A stretch of DNA of 64,000 bases from Parachlamydiales bacterium. Lineage in GTDB: Bacteria > Chlamydiota > Chlamydiia > Chlamydiales > Rhabdochlamydiaceae. The position numbers and the translations under genes are program-made. Of this stretch, positions 23,405-37,128 are shown one piece after another (the first letter of the stretch is position 1; every line of letters starts with the position of its first letter). Under the pieces are notes generated by a model, which made no database searches, had not been told where the DNA came from, and saw nothing but the letters and a program-made list of their open reading frames with translations. The stretch spans positions 60,938 to 124,937 of the forward strand of contig JAHFTQ010000007.1 of NCBI GenBank assembly GCA_023265455.1, in the 5' to 3' direction.

Positions 23405-23659
23405 ATGTACTGGGATGTAATTACAGCTGTACCCAAAGGTGAACTGACGCTATGGGTTCGTTTTGCCGATGGCACTCAAGGATATGTCAAATTTCTGAAG
23501 GAGTTCTTAACAGGCGTTTTTGAACCCTTAAGAGATCCAAGTTACTTTCAAACGGTATCTATTTCCGACGGGGCTATTGTATGGCCCGGAGAAATAGATC
23601 TGGCTCCGGATGCTATGTACCATGAAATTAAAAAACATGGTGAATGGGTTTTAGGGTAA
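23405..23659 (+). CDS. DUF2442-like small protein
   Basis: LWVRFADGTQGYVKFLKEFLTGVFEPLRDPSYFQTVSISDGAIVWPGEIDLAPDAMYHEI. Confidence 0.8.
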   Translation: MYWDVITAVPKGELTLWVRFADGTQGYVKFLKEFLTGVFEPLRDPSYFQTVSISDGAIVWPGEIDLAPDAMYHEIKKHGEWVLG

Positions 23660-24668
23660 TAGACCTTAGAGGCATGCGAGGACGCGGCTCTAGATCAAGG
23701 CTATCGCCTTGTTCATTTTTCTGAAGGAAGATATGGTAGCCTAGGCCTGCGATCATAGCCGCGTTGTCAAGTGAGAGGCCAGGTAAAGGAAAGTGGACTG
23801 GGAGGGGTGACTTTTGAAAAAGTTCTCTCAATCTTTGGTTCTGGGTCACACCCCCTCCTAAAAAAATCATTTTACATCCCATCTGCTCAGCTGCTGCCAG
23901 CGATTTTTTAACAATATCTTGAAGAGCGGCTTCTTGGAAGCCTGCTGCTAGGTGGGGTTTATCTTCAGGGGGGATTTGATTAGGGGCCCGTTTATCGCAG
24001 TTTTGCCCTTTGAGGGTATAAAGAACGTTGGTTTTAAGGCCGCTGAAGGAAAAGTCCCAAGGACGGCCCTTGACAACACCTGATTTGAGAGGGTAGCGCA
24101 AAGGATCTCCTTGACGGGCAAGCTTTTCAATTTCAGGGCCGCCGGGATAGGGAAGGCCGAGTAAAACCGCAACCTTATCAAACGCTTCTCCAATGGCATC
24201 ATCGACGGTTTGTCCGATCATTTCGTATTGTCCCACACTTTGAATACGAGTGAGAAAGGTGTGGCCTCCTGAGACGACAACTCCCAGAGCTGGAAATTTT
24301 GGAGCCTCACATCCCATAATAGCCGCATAGAGATGGGCCTCGACATGGTTAACGCCAACAAACGGCTTATTCCAAGCCAGCGAGAGGGCTTTAGCGGCAT
24401 GGACGCCCAGCAACAGGGCACCAATCAGGCCGGGGCCATGTGCAACAGCAATCAGATCAATGGGGGCTGGTGCCTCCTTTAAGGCCTGGTCGATGAGGGG
24501 AATCAGGCTATCAAAATGACGCCTGCAGGCCAGTTCAGGATAGACTCCTTCATAGGGGGAGTGGACCTCCGTCTGGGAGGCGATGAGATTTGAAAAAATT
24601 TTCTTACCATCTTGAACAACAGCGCATGCCGTTTCGTCACAGGTGGATTCAATGCCAAGGACCAACAT
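23628..24668 (-). CDS. tsaD: tRNA N6-threonylcarbamoyladenosine biosynthesis protein TsaD
   Basis: MLVLGIESTCDETACAVV, HVEAHLYAAIM, VVSGGHTFL, DDAIGEAFDKVA. Confidence 0.96.
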   Translation of the reverse strand: MLVLGIESTCDETACAVVQDGKKIFSNLIASQTEVHSPYEGVYPELACRRHFDSLIPLIDQALKEAPAPIDLIAVAHGPGLIGALLLGVHAAKALSLAWNKPFVGVNHVEAHLYAAIMGCEAPKFPALGVVVSGGHTFLTRIQSVGQYEMIGQTVDDAIGEAFDKVAVLLGLPYPGGPEIEKLARQGDPLRYPLKSGVVKGRPWDFSFSGLKTNVLYTLKGQNCDKRAPNQIPPEDKPHLAAGFQEAALQDIVKKSLAAAEQMGCKMIFLGGGVTQNQRLRELFQKSPLPVHFPLPGLSLDNAAMIAGLGYHIFLQKNEQGDSLDLEPRPRMPLRSITLKPIHHVF

Positions 24669-24695
24669 AGGGCATTATTTTAGCACATTAGAGGA

Positions 24696-26207
24696 TTACT
24701 CAGAAGCGTTAGAGGCAGTTGAGCGCATCATCCAGTAGCTTCCCAAAGCAGCGAGTCCTGCGACGAAAATACCAGCTTTGGCAAGGGACGGCAGGAAGCT
24801 TTGGATAGTTTGAGATGCTTTAGAGCAAAGACGTGATAAGGCGACACGTTTTTTGAGTGTTTCTAATCTTGACTGACCGAATTCTTGAGTAAACGCGAGT
24901 AGCTGACTGTCGGATGTGCAATTTAATAGATAATCGAGGTTAATGTTGAGTTGAGAGCATTGTCTTTCAAATTCTTCTTTAGCTCCTTCGATTTTTATGA
25001 ATGCTAGATAGTGCTCGGGTCTCAAACTAGACATTTTTCCAATCAAAAAGGGAAGATGTTGTTTAGTTTGCGGGTTGCGGCATAAAATGTTGGTATGTTC
25101 GGGGCTCAATCCATTAATTTCGCTCAGATTGCTTAAAGAAAAATACCCTAGAATTGGATCGTTAATAATTCGCAAGTTGGGGTCGGGGAGGACGCTGTCT
25201 TGCATATATTTTCTAAGTTTACTGAGGACTTCTTTCGGGTTGTTGCGCAGTGAGGAGGCCTCTAGTTTCAACTTTTCGGTCAGGATCTGAAAATAGTGTT
25301 TATGGTTGCCGATACCAGGATGGGTTTGTTTGAATAATGCGACCCATGTTTGAAATTCCTTATCTTCCTTTTCATTTAAGGGCTCATGGGGAGTGTAAGG
25401 GGCGGAATAGTACCGTGTTCCCTCTAGGGTCAATTCGGTCCAAATGACCTTGGGAGAGAACTCTCCTTCTCCTTGTAAATTTACGACGCAATAATCATGG
25501 ATGTTAGAAGTATCAACGATATTGATTTTTGTATCTTTTAAAAACCTCAAATCATTGATATCGCCGATTGTAGCGATGATGTTCCCGGATTTGGCATATC
25601 TTTGGAGCTTTAAAAATGGCTCTTCATCTTGATGATACCAACATTTGCTGAAGTGATGGTCTTTTCTCCAATCAGCATGTTGCCCCAGGTGGAGGTAAAC
25701 ACTTCCGAAGCGCTTGATGTTTTTCAGGTAATAGTTTTTAACTTGTTCTGGTAAATCGCTATTTTGAGTTTTTTCTGTAATCACGGTGATTCGATTGGAA
25801 AGAATGGCACTACCGTTCTCTAACCACCATGGAATAGGATCTGACAGTTCTGCATACTCTTGCATATTCTTAGAGATGCGAAGTAACAGAACATTGAAAT
25901 CAATATAGGCCTTCACTTTGGGACTAATATCTCGAAAAACCAAACCCTCACAGAACTCTTCCTCAGAAAAGAGAAGCTCCCAAAACCCCCTCTCTGTGCC
26001 TGTCGTGACAGTTATTCCGGGCTGTTCTTGATGAAGATGGGGTTTAATGTTTTGAGGCGGCCATTCGTTTTGGGTTTGGTGATAATCTTGGAAGCCAAAA
26101 TCTTTATGAACCTCGAAATCTTGGAAAATCAAATGTGCATAGCGGTTTTCAAGTGATTGTTGTTTATCAGTTGAATATGAAGGGGTTGCGTTGATTTTGC
26201 TAGTCAT
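24696..26207 (-). CDS. Hypothetical protein with single C-terminal TM (tail-anchor-like)
   Basis: 503-aa ORF; motifs EGLVFRDISPKVKAYIDFNVLLLRISK and IATIGDINDLRFLKD; C-terminal AGIFVAGLAALGSYWMM. Confidence 0.6.
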   Translation of the reverse strand: MTSKINATPSYSTDKQQSLENRYAHLIFQDFEVHKDFGFQDYHQTQNEWPPQNIKPHLHQEQPGITVTTGTERGFWELLFSEEEFCEGLVFRDISPKVKAYIDFNVLLLRISKNMQEYAELSDPIPWWLENGSAILSNRITVITEKTQNSDLPEQVKNYYLKNIKRFGSVYLHLGQHADWRKDHHFSKCWYHQDEEPFLKLQRYAKSGNIIATIGDINDLRFLKDTKINIVDTSNIHDYCVVNLQGEGEFSPKVIWTELTLEGTRYYSAPYTPHEPLNEKEDKEFQTWVALFKQTHPGIGNHKHYFQILTEKLKLEASSLRNNPKEVLSKLRKYMQDSVLPDPNLRIINDPILGYFSLSNLSEINGLSPEHTNILCRNPQTKQHLPFLIGKMSSLRPEHYLAFIKIEGAKEEFERQCSQLNINLDYLLNCTSDSQLLAFTQEFGQSRLETLKKRVALSRLCSKASQTIQSFLPSLAKAGIFVAGLAALGSYWMMRSTASNASE

Positions 26208-26375
26208 TTTATTATCCTATAAACAAATCATATTTCTATCGAGAACAATTTTATCAAGTTAATACTTTAAATTCAATTTGTTTGTTAATCTGTTAGTTAT
26301 TGATTGTAAGTGAGTTGGTTCGTTTGTTGTTGAGCTCCCAGCAGATTAAAAGGATTTTGTGTATAGAAAGATCTT

Positions 26376-27263
26376 ATGATCGTGCGTTGGGTTGGCTTCC
26401 ATATTTTAATTTTTATTTTGTTAGCGGTGGATTTATTGGTTTTCCGCAAAAAAGAGATGAAATGGAAAGCGGTTCTTTTGTGGAGTCTTATTTGGATCAC
26501 TCTATCGCTGTTATTCAATGGGTTGATTTTTTGGCAAGATGGTGTTGAGAAGGGGATCGAGTTTTTTACAGCCTACCTCATTGAAAAGTCACTCAGTGTA
26601 GACAATTTGTTTATTTTTCTGCTGATTTTTTCGTATTTCAAGGTTCCAAAGGCTCTTCAGCACCGGCTGCTTTTTTTGGGGATTTTCGGAGCTTTGGTGT
26701 TGCGTTTAGGATTGATCTTAGCGGGGATCTCTTTGATCGGCTCATTTCACTTTGTGATCTACGTGTTGGGGGCAGTTGTGGGAGTGACGGGCTTTCGATT
26801 GATCTTCCAAAAGCAGCAACAGACTCTTCAACAGAGTCGGTTGCTCAAATTTATCAGGCGCCATTTTAAGGTCACGGAAGAGTATGTAGGAAGTCAATTC
26901 ATTGTCAGGCAAGGGAAAAGCTCTTATTGGACTCCACTTATGCTGGCGCTTGTGATGATTGAAAGTTCAGATATTTTATTTGCACTCGATTCGATTCCGG
27001 CAGTGTTAGCGGTGACGAATGATATCTTCATTGCTTATACGTCTAACGTTTTTGCAGTCCTGGGACTGCGCGCGCTTTTTTTCTTGATCGCTCCCTGGTT
27101 TGAGCTGCTAACACATTTGAAGATCGGTCTAGGGGCGATTTTGCTTTTTATTGGGCTTAAGATGGTCATAGCCCCCATTTGGGCAATACCGCTGAGTATT
27201 TCACTAGCGGTCATTGCAACGATCTTACTCATTTCAGTGATTTATTCTTTTCTCAGACGATAG
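26376..27263 (+). CDS. TerC-family membrane protein
   Basis: YLIEKSLSVDNLFIFLLIFSYFKVP, VMIESSDILFALDSIPAVLAVTND. Confidence 0.93.
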   Translation: MIVRWVGFHILIFILLAVDLLVFRKKEMKWKAVLLWSLIWITLSLLFNGLIFWQDGVEKGIEFFTAYLIEKSLSVDNLFIFLLIFSYFKVPKALQHRLLFLGIFGALVLRLGLILAGISLIGSFHFVIYVLGAVVGVTGFRLIFQKQQQTLQQSRLLKFIRRHFKVTEEYVGSQFIVRQGKSSYWTPLMLALVMIESSDILFALDSIPAVLAVTNDIFIAYTSNVFAVLGLRALFFLIAPWFELLTHLKIGLGAILLFIGLKMVIAPIWAIPLSISLAVIATILLISVIYSFLRR

Positions 27264-27371
27264 TTTTAGAAATTTTAATTATATCTGTCACATAATGAAC
27301 AGGTTAAATTTATTGCAGTAACAATATGCTTATTTAGGCATAATGAGAGCAGAGACTAGGAAAAAATCTAA

Positions 27372-27737
27372 ATGAAGAGATTATTGTGGATTGGCAGCAG
27401 TAGACAAGATCTCAAAGAATTTCCTAATGAAGTGCAGGATGAAATGGGACATGGCCTCTATCTTGCTCAAATGGGTGATAGACACAATCATGCTAAAACT
27501 CTAAGCAGCCTAGGGAATGGTAAAATGGTAGAGCTACGAGAAACGGATAGATCAGGGACTTATCGCGTTATTTATACGGTTGAAATGGCTGAATTTGTTT
27601 TTGTACTGCATGCTTTTCAGAAAAAGTCAAAAAGTGGAATTGCTACCCCAAAACAAGACATCGATTTAATTAAACGTCGTCTGAAAGAAGCTGAGTCTCT
27701 ATATAAGGAATTAAAAGATAAAGGAGGGCAACGATGA
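27372..27737 (+). CDS. RelE/HigB-like toxin
   Basis: KMVELRETDRSGTYRVIYTVEMAEFVFVLHAFQKKSKSGIATPKQDIDLIKRRLKEA. Confidence 0.88.
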   Translation: MKRLLWIGSSRQDLKEFPNEVQDEMGHGLYLAQMGDRHNHAKTLSSLGNGKMVELRETDRSGTYRVIYTVEMAEFVFVLHAFQKKSKSGIATPKQDIDLIKRRLKEAESLYKELKDKGGQR

Positions 27738-28093
27738 AAAAAAAGATTAAATACGAAGAAAGTTCAGGGAATGTATTTGCTGATCTAGGCATTGAAAATC
27801 CTGAAGAAGCTTTAGCTAAATCTGAAATTGCTCGTCAAATTACTAAACTTATTAAAAAGAAAAAATTCACGCAAAAGCAAGCTGCAAAAATTTTAAGAGT
27901 AGATCAACCCAAAATTTCTGCCTTAATTCGTGGAAGATTACGCAGTTTTTCACTTGAGCGACTGATTCGTTTCCTCAATGAACTTGGTCAAGATGTGAGA
28001 ATTATGATTAGTCCTGCCAAATCCCAATCGCGTGGGCATACCTGGATTGGTGAGTCTTATTCGAATACCTACATTGCTGCCTTAGGAAGATAG
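27734..28093 (+). CDS. HigA-like XRE-family antitoxin
   Basis: HTH TQKQAAKILRVDQPKISALIRGRLRSFSLERLIRFLNELGQDV; 4-bp ATGA overlap with toxin. Confidence 0.88.
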   Translation: MKKKIKYEESSGNVFADLGIENPEEALAKSEIARQITKLIKKKKFTQKQAAKILRVDQPKISALIRGRLRSFSLERLIRFLNELGQDVRIMISPAKSQSRGHTWIGESYSNTYIAALGR

Positions 28094-28103
28094 GTGGCTG
28101 CTC

Positions 28104-28658
28104 TCAATCTATGTCTTTTTCCATATCTGCAGGAGTCAGTCGTGATGTGCAAATGTGCTCTTGAGGGGGAGGTGAATCTGGAGTTTCAAAGTCATCAGAA
28201 GGAGAGTTTTGAGCAGAATTTAATAATTTTGCTAAGAAGGTTAAGGTGAAACGGATCGTGGGGATGACTTTTAGTGTGATCATTTCGTAATAGTTTTCGT
28301 ACACTGAAGAGACGAGCTCATTGCAATAGGCGATTCCCAATGTTACCACAAAAGAAGGCATGTCCAGGTTTGATTTTTGACCTCCATAATGAAGTACTTT
28401 GGCTGTTGCAAAGGTTCCAATAACTGAAATGATACGGAAGGTGTTTTTTGCGCATTTTCTATCTGTAGGATTTCGGGGATTCATCCAATCGACCCATTTT
28501 GTATAAAAATGGTTGCTTGCAATCTTAGAGACAAAATGAGTCAAAGTTAACAGCCCTGTCATTGTGAGAGGTTGTGAAGATTTGACTAGAAAATAGCTGG
28601 TCATGCCAGAGGAAAATGCTGAAATAAAGAGTGTGGGTACATAATCAGAAATTTTCAA
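28104..28658 (-). CDS. Hypothetical membrane protein
   Basis: ORF with hydrophobic segments; no recognised family. Confidence 0.5.
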   Translation of the reverse strand: MKISDYVPTLFISAFSSGMTSYFLVKSSQPLTMTGLLTLTHFVSKIASNHFYTKWVDWMNPRNPTDRKCAKNTFRIISVIGTFATAKVLHYGGQKSNLDMPSFVVTLGIAYCNELVSSVYENYYEMITLKVIPTIRFTLTFLAKLLNSAQNSPSDDFETPDSPPPQEHICTSRLTPADMEKDID

Positions 28659-28731
28659 AGCATAACCTCAAATTTAGAGTGTAAGAGAACAAGGTGGTCC
28701 ATAATGGGCAATATTATAGTTTTTAAGAGGA

Positions 28732-29463
28732 TTAAAATAAAGAAGAAGCAGCTTTGTCGACGATCCAAAGAGCTGGATGGTCGGCAGTGCCAATGAGCTG
28801 GCAGGGGAGGGTGGGAGGAGTGTTGAAGACATGGGAGAGCATAGGGGCTTTGGATGAACCCATCACATAGAAAACGGTGTGATTGGCGGAGTTGATTCCC
28901 TCAAAGGTGAGGGTCATCCGCCAGGTCTTTTTTTGGGGAATGTAGTTGGCTGTGACGAGGCGGCCGGTCTCTTTGAGCCCTTCGGTACCGGGAAAGAGGG
29001 AGGCAGTGTGGCCGTCGTCACCCATGCCGAGCATGACGAGGTCGAAGGTGCGATCTTCTAAGACGGTGAGGATTTTTTTTTCGTAACGGTCAGCATTTTT
29101 GGAAAGATCTGTCTCGGCAACCATGCGGTGAATATGAGCAGGAGGGAGCGGGACTTTGCTAAAGCCGGCTTTGAGGGCCATCTGGTAGTTGCTGTCAGCA
29201 TGAGTGGGAGGAACGCTTCTTTCATCGCTCCAAAAGAGATGAACTTTGTCCCAGTCGATTTCAAGGCTGTAGGGAGGTTGGCATAGGAGTTCATAGAGGG
29301 CTTTGGGTGTCGAGCCACCGGAAAGGGCGACAGCGAACATGCCACGATCTTGAATGGCGTCGCGGCAGAGTGTGACAAAGTGTTGAACGGCGTAGTGCAA
29401 GGTGGCGTCGTAGTCTCCGGGGACAATCATTTGGGCATTTATGAGAGGCATTTGACATCCCAA
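28732..29463 (-). CDS. pgl: 6-phosphogluconolactonase (DevB type)
   Basis: FAVALSGGSTPKALYELL, FWSDERSVPPTHADSNY, LVMLGMGDDGHTASLFPG. Confidence 0.93.
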   Translation of the reverse strand: MGCQMPLINAQMIVPGDYDATLHYAVQHFVTLCRDAIQDRGMFAVALSGGSTPKALYELLCQPPYSLEIDWDKVHLFWSDERSVPPTHADSNYQMALKAGFSKVPLPPAHIHRMVAETDLSKNADRYEKKILTVLEDRTFDLVMLGMGDDGHTASLFPGTEGLKETGRLVTANYIPQKKTWRMTLTFEGINSANHTVFYVMGSSKAPMLSHVFNTPPTLPCQLIGTADHPALWIVDKAASSLF

Positions 29464-30494
29464 TTTTTTAAGAAGGAGAGCACTTTAAGGAAATGGGGGC
29501 TTGTTCCAGTGTGGTAAATTTCATTGACAAGGGAGAGACCCGTTTGGCTTTTTGTGAAAATGTATTTCGAGGGGATCTCGCATTTTTCAACATCGCAAAT
29601 AATCGTCCGAATCTGGTGGGGATGGGCCGGATCGCGGGAAAATGAAAAGTGGGTTTTCGTAGGTGTGAGGATGTCGAGAGAAATCACAGTGCCAGGGGGA
29701 AGTTTGGGATTTTGATCGGCTTTAAGGGTGATTTCCAAGTTGTGATAGGTGAAGTGGGAGGGCTCTGTAGAGGTGAGTTTCCAGCCCAGCTGCGAGGCAA
29801 GCCACGCTTGTAAATAGAGCGCTTGGATCTTGGTGTGGCAAAAGAAAGGGGTCTCATGGGAGTTGTAGGTGATCGTAATTTTACTGGCGTTTTGGAGGGC
29901 AAAGAGCCTCTCAGGGGAATAAAAAGTGGAAGAGAGTAGTTCACGCCAATTTTCTGTACGGGCCCAGCTGAGGTCGGCGATATCGCAGTGAGTGGTTTCG
30001 TGGTAGTCGAGAAGAGCTTTTGCAAAAGAGGGAAGATTGTCAGCGACTTCGGAATCGAAGATCATGCGGGTCATCCACTTTGTCAGTGGGTTGGGAAGGG
30101 ATGATCCTTTCACAGGGTCATCAGCCCAGAGAAGATAGATCGGAAGATCGGGAAGGAGATGGGGGAGGATGATAAAGGGGACTTTATCTAAGCTTTGGGG
30201 TGAGACTTCCAAAGAGATAGAATCACAGACGATGTCGTACTCACCGCGCGCTCCTGGAATTAAAGAGACGTGGGTTTCTAAATGATCGGGAGAAAGTGTA
30301 GAGTCAATAGCAATGGAAATCACGCGGGAGGGGAACCGCTTAAGAACTTTATGGGTGATTTGATGCACATATTCGCTACGGCTATTTTTAGGAGCGACAA
30401 CAAGCAGGTTAAAAAGAGAGGCTCGCATTTTGTTGGTTCCTTCTAAGGAATCCCACAGGCGACTCAGCGCGGAAGAGATCTCAGAGGCTTGCAT
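29439..30494 (-). CDS. OpcA-like glucose-6-phosphate dehydrogenase assembly protein
   Basis: Between zwf and pgl; VVAPKNSRSEYVHQITHKVLKRFPSRVISIAID; LPDLPIYLLWADDP. Confidence 0.75.
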   Translation of the reverse strand: MQASEISSALSRLWDSLEGTNKMRASLFNLLVVAPKNSRSEYVHQITHKVLKRFPSRVISIAIDSTLSPDHLETHVSLIPGARGEYDIVCDSISLEVSPQSLDKVPFIILPHLLPDLPIYLLWADDPVKGSSLPNPLTKWMTRMIFDSEVADNLPSFAKALLDYHETTHCDIADLSWARTENWRELLSSTFYSPERLFALQNASKITITYNSHETPFFCHTKIQALYLQAWLASQLGWKLTSTEPSHFTYHNLEITLKADQNPKLPPGTVISLDILTPTKTHFSFSRDPAHPHQIRTIICDVEKCEIPSKYIFTKSQTGLSLVNEIYHTGTSPHFLKVLSFLKNWDVKCLS

Positions 30495-31987
30495 TAGATC
30501 AGCCTCCATTTACGGCCGCTCTCTTCAATGAGTTGGTCAGCAGCTGATGGGCCCCAACTGCCTGCGGCATAGTTGGGAAAAGGCTCTGGCCCCATTTCAA
30601 GAAGGGGGGTAAAGATTTTCCAAGATTGAAGGACTTCATCTTGCCGCGCAAAAAGGGTGGAGTCTCCTAAGATGCAATCACAAATGAGCCGCTCATACGC
30701 TTCCGGAGGCGTGGTTCCGAAATAAGCGCCATACCGAAAATCCATCTTCACGGGTTGAATCGGGCTGGAAGGTCCTGGAACTTTGCAGTTGATCTTGAGA
30801 GAGGACCCTTCATCTGGTTGGATGCGAATGACGAGGACATTAGGGATCTGTGCTTTTTGAAATAAAACGGAAGGGGGAGCTTTAAAAATGACAGCGATCT
30901 CTGTCGTTCGTTTCGGGAGTCTTTTCCCCGCACGGAGATAGAAGGGGACTCCTGACCAACGCTTATTATCAATGTGGAGTTTTAAAGCGAGATAAGTCTC
31001 TACAGAGGATTGAGGAGAGACGTCTTTTTCTTGCCGATACCCTACAACTTCTGTCCCGTTGACGAGCCCGGGTCCATATTGCCCACGGACGACATCGCTT
31101 TTTTGAAGAGGCCTGATCGATTCAATGACTTTGACTTTTTCATCGCGGATGGCATCAGCTTCGAGCGTGACAGGAGGCTCCATGGCAACGAGGGAGAGGA
31201 GTTGCATCATGTGGTTTTGAACGATGTCGCGTAAAAGGCCTGCCTCTTCGTAGAACTTGCCACGGGTGCCAATCCCCATATCTTCGGCAACGGTGATCTG
31301 GAGATGGTCGATGTAGTGATGATTCCAAAGCGATTCGAAAATCGAGTTGGCAAACCGGAAGACGAGAAGGTTTTGCACGGTCTCTTTGCCGAGGTAGTGA
31401 TCAATCCGGTAGATCTGTTTTTCAGAGAGGCAGTGGAGAAGTTCTTTTTGTAGCGCCTGAGCTGATGTCAAATCGTGGCCAAACGGCTTTTCAATGATGA
31501 CGCGTGACCATTTGTCTTTCACTTGATTATCATCGTAGATTAAACCAGATGAGTGAAGTTTTTGGCAGATGAGGGGAAAATAGCTCGGAGGTGTTGCCAG
31601 GTAGAAAATCCGGTTGCCTTTGGTCCCGAGTTTGGCGTCGAGTTCCTGGAGAAGTTTTTTGAGTTTTTCGTAGCCCGCATCTTCATGAAATTCAGAGACG
31701 TGATAGAAAAGATGGTCTTTAAAATGGTTCCATAGCGACTCTTCAATCGGCTTATTACGAGAGTATTTGCTGACGGCATCTTTCATCTCTTCACGGAACT
31801 GGTCGTGCGTTTTAGGCCGCCTTGCAAATCCGATGCAGGCAAAAAGAGAGGGGAGTTGGCCATCATGGAGAAGGTTGTAGAGGGCAGGGACGATTTTACG
31901 GGAGGTGAGATCGCCGGTTGCACCGAAGATGACGAGGATGCACGGTTCAACTATTCGAGTTTGCTCTTCTTCTTCTAGCGGGTGCAT
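30494..31987 (-). CDS. zwf: Glucose-6-phosphate 1-dehydrogenase
   Basis: VIFGATGDLTSRKIVPALYNL, RIDHYLGKETVQNLLVFRFAN. Confidence 0.97.
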   Translation of the reverse strand: MHPLEEEEQTRIVEPCILVIFGATGDLTSRKIVPALYNLLHDGQLPSLFACIGFARRPKTHDQFREEMKDAVSKYSRNKPIEESLWNHFKDHLFYHVSEFHEDAGYEKLKKLLQELDAKLGTKGNRIFYLATPPSYFPLICQKLHSSGLIYDDNQVKDKWSRVIIEKPFGHDLTSAQALQKELLHCLSEKQIYRIDHYLGKETVQNLLVFRFANSIFESLWNHHYIDHLQITVAEDMGIGTRGKFYEEAGLLRDIVQNHMMQLLSLVAMEPPVTLEADAIRDEKVKVIESIRPLQKSDVVRGQYGPGLVNGTEVVGYRQEKDVSPQSSVETYLALKLHIDNKRWSGVPFYLRAGKRLPKRTTEIAVIFKAPPSVLFQKAQIPNVLVIRIQPDEGSSLKINCKVPGPSSPIQPVKMDFRYGAYFGTTPPEAYERLICDCILGDSTLFARQDEVLQSWKIFTPLLEMGPEPFPNYAAGSWGPSAADQLIEESGRKWRLI

Positions 31988-32128
31988 AGACCATACTCTA
32001 ATGAAAAATAGCCTTTTTGGCTAGCGTGAAAGCTCCCGCGGTTGAGATATCGCAAGAGGGTCAGTATTAAGTCAATACAGACCCTCTTGCGATATCTCAA
32101 CCCCGGGGCTTTGACGCAGCCAAAAAGG

Positions 32129-32152
<24 letters not shown>
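31988..32152. repeat. 165-bp near-perfect palindrome (E2) between ruvX and zwf
   Basis: agaccatactctaatgaaaaatagcctttttggct... / ...agccaaaaaggttatttttcattagagtatggtct; inner ttgagatatcgcaagagggtc / gaccctcttgcgatatctcaa; centre agtattaagtcaatac. Confidence 0.95.
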
Positions 32153-35604
<3,452 letters not shown>

Positions 35605-35611
<7 letters not shown>

Positions 35612-37128
35612 GTCAAGCTCGCCGCAGCTACAAACCTACGACTCCTCAGCTATTAGCAGATCTCAAAGCTGTAGCTTTTGAGGCAAAGGAAACTCCTCCC
35701 ATCCAAGATGAGATCCAGCGTCTTTTTCCTAAAACCTTTCGTCAGTCACTGGCTTTGGGTAAAAAATCACAACCTCAAGTGTTTCCTGCTCTTAAAATCG
35801 GAGCTGTCTTTTCTGGGGGCCAAGCCTCTGGAGGACACAATGTCATCACCGGTCTTTTCGATGCGCTTCAAGCTTTGAGTCCTGGGAGCTCTCTCTTGGG
35901 GTTTTTAGACGGCCCTAGCGGGATTGTTTCAGGAAAATCGATTGAACTTTCCGCTGAGCGCATTAACCCTTATCGCAATCAGGGAGGTTTTGATCTTCTG
36001 GGCTCTGGCCGCACCAAAATTGAAACTCCGGAGCAACTCCAGTCGACCTTAGCGACAGCTCAAAAGCTCAATCTCGACGGCCTTGTCGTCATTGGTGGAG
36101 ATGACTCCAATACCAACGCTGCTGTGATTGCCGAATATTTTCTCCAAAACGGCTGCCAAACCAAAGTGGTCGGTGTTCCTAAAACCATTGATGGCGATTT
36201 GCAAAACGCTCATGTGGCGATCTCCTTTGGCTTTGACACCGCCACCAAGATCTATGCCGAGCTCATTGGTAATATCGGCCGTGATGCTCTCTCTGCTAAA
36301 AAGTACTACCATTTTATTAAACTCATGGGAAGATCGGCGTCTCACATTGCCCTCGAATGTGCTTTGAAAACCCATCCCAATGCCGTTCTCATTTCTGAAG
36401 AGCGAAAAACCCTGGCTCAAATCACGAGCACCCTCTGTGATCTGATCATCAAGCGCGCTTCTCACAACAAAAATTATGGTCTTATCCTGATCCCCGAAGG
36501 GATCTTAGAGTTCATGCCTGAAATGGGAACTCTCATTCAAGAGATCAATCAACTCTCTCCGGCTTCTAAAGCCGTCTGGGACTCGCTTCCCGAGCGTGTT
36601 CAAAATCAGCTCTTACTTGACAAGGACCCCCACGGCAATGTCAATTTGTCAGCAGTCGAGACAGAGCTCTTGATCATTGAATCCGTCACTGAAGAGCTCA
36701 AAAAAAGAAACTTCGCAGGTAAATTTAGCGCCCTTCCCCATTTTTTTGGCTATGAAGGAAGAGCCGGACTCCCCAGCAATTTTGATGCCAACTACTGCTA
36801 TGCGCTGGGACAAACAGCCGCACTCCTCATCGCCCACGGCCTCACCTCTTACATGGCTTTTGTCAGCAACCTCACACGCCCCCCTTCCGCATGGACAGTA
36901 GGCGGTGTACCCCTTGCCTCACTTCTTGATCTCGAAGAAAGGAAAGGAAAACTCAAACCCGTCATTGCCAAAGCCTACGTCGATCTCAAAGGTCCTGCCT
37001 ACCACAAGCTTTCTCCCGACTGGGCGCTGACCGATGACTACCAATGCCCCGGGCCGATCCAGTTCTTTGGCGACCCAGCTTTGACAGATAGCGTCCCTGC
37101 CATCCTTTTAAACGACAAAAATCTGTAA
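35605..37128 (+). CDS. pfp: Pyrophosphate--fructose 6-phosphate 1-phosphotransferase
   Basis: GAVFSGGQASGGHNVITGLFD, VVIGGDDSNTNAAVIAEYF, GVPKTIDGDLQ; GTG start overlapping sdaA stop. Confidence 0.93.

Noticed and set aside
23405-23659. DUF2442 gene as half of a toxin-antitoxin pair
   Set aside because: No DUF4160-like or other small partner adjacent; overlaps the tsaD 3' end.
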